A stretch of 64,000 bases of DNA from Desulfobacteraceae bacterium. Its GTDB lineage: Bacteria > Desulfobacterota > Desulfobacteria > Desulfobacterales > Desulfobacteraceae. How positions within the stretch are numbered: position 1 is the stretch's first letter; each line of letters opens with the position of its first letter. The DNA is taken from NCBI GenBank assembly GCA_016744295.1, contig JADGEQ010000002.1:124001-188000 (forward strand), in the 5' to 3' direction. The notes beneath the pieces are model-generated. The model had not been told where the DNA came from and made no database searches. It saw only the letters and a list, made by a program, of their open reading frames with translations. The translations under genes were made by a program, and so were the position numbers. Below are positions 61,338-64,000 of the stretch, piece after piece.

Positions 61338-62609
61338 ATGAATATTGTGGTAGTAGGCGGAGGGTGGGCAGGATGTGCTGCCGCACTTGCGGCAAAAAAA
61401 CAAGGGGCAGATGTCACCCTGGTGGAACGGACAGATATGCTTTTGGGCACAGGTCTTGTTGGCGGAATCATGCGCAATAACGGGCGATTTACGGCAACCG
61501 AAGAATTGATTGCCATGGGAGGAGGAGATCTTTTCCTGCTGATCGACACTCATTTGCTCCACCGGAACATTGATTTTCCCGGCCACAACCATGCCAGTCT
61601 TTATAATATCGGCACCATCGAACCGGCTGTTCGAACATTGCTGGAGGCACAGGGCGTGACCGTGAAATTGAACAGTCGAATTACCGATGTAATGATGGAT
61701 GGGAATCAAATGGACTCTGTTACAGGTAAAACCGGGAAAGAGCTGTTTGAACTTGCCGGGGATGCCTTCATCGACACAACCGGAACAGCAGGGCCACCCG
61801 CTTTGTGCACCAAACATGGGCAGGGGTGTGCCATGTGTATCCTCAGGTGCCACACCTTCGGGGGGCGGGTCAGCCTAGCGCAAAAAGCCGGGGTCATTGA
61901 AATGGTTGGCCAGAAACCGGGGCAGACCGGTGCCATGAGCGGGTCCTGCAAACTGCACAAGGCATCTTTATCATCAGAGATAAGAGGTCAGCTCAAAGAA
62001 AATGGACAAGCGGTTATACCGATTCCCCACCCATTGCGATCCGGGAACAAGCTGACCATGAAAGCCTGCCAGCAATATGCCATAAAAGCGTTTGAAGAGA
62101 ATATAATTTTGCTGGATACCGGCCATGCAAAGCTCATGAGCCCCTTTTATCCCTTGGATATGTTACGGAAAATTCCCGGTCTTGAAAATGCAAGGTATGA
62201 AGATCCCTATTCCGGGGGCGTTGGAAATTCAGTCCGTTTCATGGCAATGGCCCCCCGGGACAACCAGCTCAAGGTAGAGGGCGTGAAAAATCTATTCTGT
62301 GCCGGTGAAAAAGCAGGGCTGCTTGTCGGGCATACGGAAGCCATCTGTACCGGAACCCTGGCAGGCTTTAATGCGGCACAAAACAGCAGAAAATCTATTA
62401 CCCTCCCTGAAAATTCGGTTATCGGGGATGCAATCGCCCATGTACAAGAGCAGATGGTTCAGCAAAACAGGCTGGATTTGAAATTTACATTTTCAGGGTC
62501 AGTTCTCTTTTCAAGAATGCAGGAGAAAAATATGTATACCACCGATATTGAAGCCATCCGGAAAAGGGTCTCAGATTCAGGCCTGACGGATATTTTTTTA
62601 AACCAATAA
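61338..62609 (+). CDS. FAD-dependent oxidoreductase with internal Cys cluster
   Basis: 423 residues. A Rossmann FAD site MNIVVVGGGWAGCAAALAAKKQG opens the protein, and VKNLFCAGEKAGLLVGHTEAICTG closes it, as in the FAD_oxidored / fumarate reductase-like family. Between them (residues ~158-180) four cysteines, C-x6-C-x2-C-x3-C in ALCTKHGQGCAMCILRCHTF, could hold an iron-sulfur cluster. It lies 43 bp after the ThDP enzyme gene and 13 bp before the Nif3-like gene. It probably oxidises or reduces an intermediate of the same pathway. Substrate unknown. Confidence 0.85.
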   Translation: MNIVVVGGGWAGCAAALAAKKQGADVTLVERTDMLLGTGLVGGIMRNNGRFTATEELIAMGGGDLFLLIDTHLLHRNIDFPGHNHASLYNIGTIEPAVRTLLEAQGVTVKLNSRITDVMMDGNQMDSVTGKTGKELFELAGDAFIDTTGTAGPPALCTKHGQGCAMCILRCHTFGGRVSLAQKAGVIEMVGQKPGQTGAMSGSCKLHKASLSSEIRGQLKENGQAVIPIPHPLRSGNKLTMKACQQYAIKAFEENIILLDTGHAKLMSPFYPLDMLRKIPGLENARYEDPYSGGVGNSVRFMAMAPRDNQLKVEGVKNLFCAGEKAGLLVGHTEAICTGTLAGFNAAQNSRKSITLPENSVIGDAIAHVQEQMVQQNRLDLKFTFSGSVLFSRMQEKNMYTTDIEAIRKRVSDSGLTDIFLNQ

Positions 62610-62622
62610 GCGGAGTCAGGAT

Positions 62623-63627
62623 ATGAAAGAACAGATTAGGATAATGGACTTGGAAAAGGTGCTGGATGTGATCACCGGGGGAAGGGTCATCGGTTCAAGG
62701 GATGCTGCAGGCAAGAATCCTTTTGTGGTCACCAAATCGTCTAATATTCCGGGAAAGGCCATCACAGAAACCCCGGGTCTTGTTGTGGGAGATCCTGATC
62801 ACCCGATTAAAAAAATTGCTGTTATGATGACACTTACGGAAAGCGCCATAGAGCTGGCAGGCGCATCCGGCGTTGATGCCATGGTGGCACATCATCCGGT
62901 TGCAGATGCCGCCAGTTCCGGCGGGGTACTGCTTCGTACCTATCTTGAACTTTATAATCTGGCCGTGTTGGAGCTCCACGAGGCGTTTCATGGCCTTCAT
63001 CCGGGGATTGCCTATCTTCACGGCCATGATGCTTCCTTTGCCGATATTAAATACAGCAATATCCCCGGAAACATTCTGTTTGTCGGCAAACCTGTTCAAG
63101 AGGTGAAAACTTTGGGTGATATGCTGTCGCGGCTCGATACATTCATGGATTTGGAGACCGAGGTCAGGCTTCTGGAAAATGAAAAACAGATACGAAACTG
63201 CGAAAATATTGAGGAAACCACTGTTTGTACAAGGGGGATCATTCTCGAAGGCAATCCTGAAAATTCAGTGAACAAGGTTATGCATATTTTCCCCCACACC
63301 GGATTTACACCCGTTCACATGGAACGCGCTTTGAGCCAGCATCCGGGCGTGGATACAGTTCTTGCCACCATCAGCCGGGTTTTTCCTGACCATGGGTTGG
63401 TCAAAAAAGCAAAACAACTGGGACTCAATTTTGTTGTCGGCAATTCCCATGCCCTTGAAATCATGGAGAACGGCCTTCCCCTTGCCCGGGCGATCAGCAT
63501 GCTTTTGCCGGATCTTGAGGTGGTGATCTTCAAAGAACGAATGACCAGCATTCCGATCAATTCATTCGGCGGTTCGAAAATTCAAGCATATGCCCGGCTA
63601 ATGGCCGAAAAATATCTTGTAAAATAA
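62623..63627 (+). CDS. Nif3-like dinuclear metal centre protein
   Basis: 334 residues, normal for the long Nif3/YbgI type. Metal-ligand motifs VDAMVAHHPVADAAS (His-His) and the later GLNFVVGNSHALEIME and VHMERALSQHPGVD are visible. Nif3-family proteins form toroidal hexamers with two metals per subunit; several are linked to GTP cyclohydrolase or phosphoesterase chemistry, but a general role is not known. RBS GGAG eight bases upstream. It is the third gene of the operon. Presence of a Nif3 protein in a catabolic cluster hints at a hydrolase role on a pathway intermediate. Confidence 0.85.
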   Translation: MKEQIRIMDLEKVLDVITGGRVIGSRDAAGKNPFVVTKSSNIPGKAITETPGLVVGDPDHPIKKIAVMMTLTESAIELAGASGVDAMVAHHPVADAASSGGVLLRTYLELYNLAVLELHEAFHGLHPGIAYLHGHDASFADIKYSNIPGNILFVGKPVQEVKTLGDMLSRLDTFMDLETEVRLLENEKQIRNCENIEETTVCTRGIILEGNPENSVNKVMHIFPHTGFTPVHMERALSQHPGVDTVLATISRVFPDHGLVKKAKQLGLNFVVGNSHALEIMENGLPLARAISMLLPDLEVVIFKERMTSIPINSFGGSKIQAYARLMAEKYLVK

Positions 63628-63655
63628 AGAACATAAACCATAGGGAGGAAGCAAA

Positions 63656-64000
63656 ATGAATGAAGCTGTTGCACAGGCAAAATCAGGGAAAAAGTTTCGC
63701 AAAATCGAGATCGTCGGTTTGATCCTGGTCAGCCTATCGTTTTTGGGGTTGATTTTTAACCCCCAGTTTATCTCCGGTATTTTTGATGCCATGTTGAACA
63801 AAGCCTACCCCATCATTGTCAAAGTATTTCTCACCGGCAAAGTAGGGGTTGCCATTATTATCAGTGTACTCATTGGCCGTATTCTAGAACGTTTTGGTTT
63901 TACCGACGCATTGATGCGAATTTTTTTGCCGGTCACCCGGATCATCGGGGTCAATTCATCGGTCATTGTGCCATCGATCTATAATATTTTGGGCGATATC
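63656..64000 (+). CDS. Nucleoside-recognition (Gate) domain membrane protein, 3' end outside window
   Basis: Starts at ATG 63656 behind AGGGAGGAA and is open to the end of the window (115 residues visible). Membrane segments appear at IVGLILVSLSFLGLIF, VGVAIIISVLIGRIL and FFLPVTRIIG-like IFLPVTRIIGVNSSVIVPSI. The pattern resembles spore-maturation/nucleoside-recognition Gate proteins, which include permeases and transporters of unknown substrate. As fourth gene of the operon it may import the substrate processed by the ThDP and FAD enzymes. Family assignment is moderate because only the N-terminus is present. Confidence 0.6.
   Translation, partial: MNEAVAQAKSGKKFRKIEIVGLILVSLSFLGLIFNPQFISGIFDAMLNKAYPIIVKVFLTGKVGVAIIISVLIGRILERFGFTDALMRIFLPVTRIIGVNSSVIVPSIYNILGDI

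Overview
The window looks like a chromosomal segment of an anaerobic member of the Desulfobacterota, most like the Desulfobacterales. This is inferred from gene content: a CooC-like nickel-insertion ATPase, an AmmeMemoRadiSam-type radical SAM enzyme, a UbiA/UbiX pair of the kind used for menaquinone, a GlcF-type CCG iron-sulfur protein, acyl-CoA enzymes and an old-yellow-enzyme/dienoyl-CoA-reductase flavoprotein. No rRNA, integrase, transposase, CRISPR array or prophage was seen. Most of the window is compact housekeeping DNA. No database search could be run, so family names rest on motifs read in the translations.

Layout. 1-11.4 kb: 3' part of a 7TM/HD-GYP signalling protein, Tex, a Na/phosphate symporter (minus), thiol peroxidase, an AsmA-like protein, a DUF4197 protein and a beta-CASP metallo-hydrolase. 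11.5-16.3 kb: an unknown protein and a LysR regulator (minus), divergent from two aldehyde dehydrogenases (ALDH7-like and P5C dehydrogenase-like). 16.4-22.8 kb: a 53-residue Pmp3/YqaE membrane peptide, a SlyD-type isomerase with a Cys-rich tail, a small membrane protein, a lipoprotein hydrolase, an acyl-ACP thioesterase, a TauE permease, a membrane methyltransferase and a response regulator. 22.9-31.1 kb: a plus-strand run of CooC-like ATPase, methyltransferase, AmrS-like enzyme, UbiA, UbiX, CCA-adding enzyme, SerB and GlcF-like protein. 31.1-32.8 kb: queD-queE-queC (minus). 33.4-35.5 kb: a gene-poor stretch with a periplasmic binding protein, gene remnants and then tRNA-Met(CAT). 35.7-40.9 kb (minus): mnmG, a J-domain gene broken by an in-frame TGA, hpt and a zinc-ribbon protein with an acidic pentapeptide repeat. 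41-46.3 kb: YhcC-type radical SAM protein, a STAS/SpoIIAA-like protein, a MoxR/VWA pair and a divergent acyl-CoA dehydrogenase. 46.4-51 kb: TetR regulator, acyl-CoA ligase and dienoyl-CoA-reductase-like flavoprotein, a probable fatty-acid catabolic unit.

51.3-56.8 kb is the most unusual part: four overlapping or nearly abutting genes encoding a kleisin-like protein, a small MukE/JetB-like protein, a 938-residue SMC/MukB-like ATPase and a Toprim-bearing protein. This is the layout of a Wadjet (JetABCD) / MksFEBG anti-plasmid condensin, but the parts look divergent and short. An M20 peptidase follows without a visible terminator, and related long hairpins flank the whole block.

58.4-64 kb: a FadR-type GntR regulator is divergent across a very AT-rich 470-bp region from a ThDP-dependent enzyme, an FAD oxidoreductase with a Cys cluster, a Nif3-like metal protein and the start of a nucleoside-recognition (Gate) membrane protein. 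This looks like a catabolic operon for an unidentified substrate.
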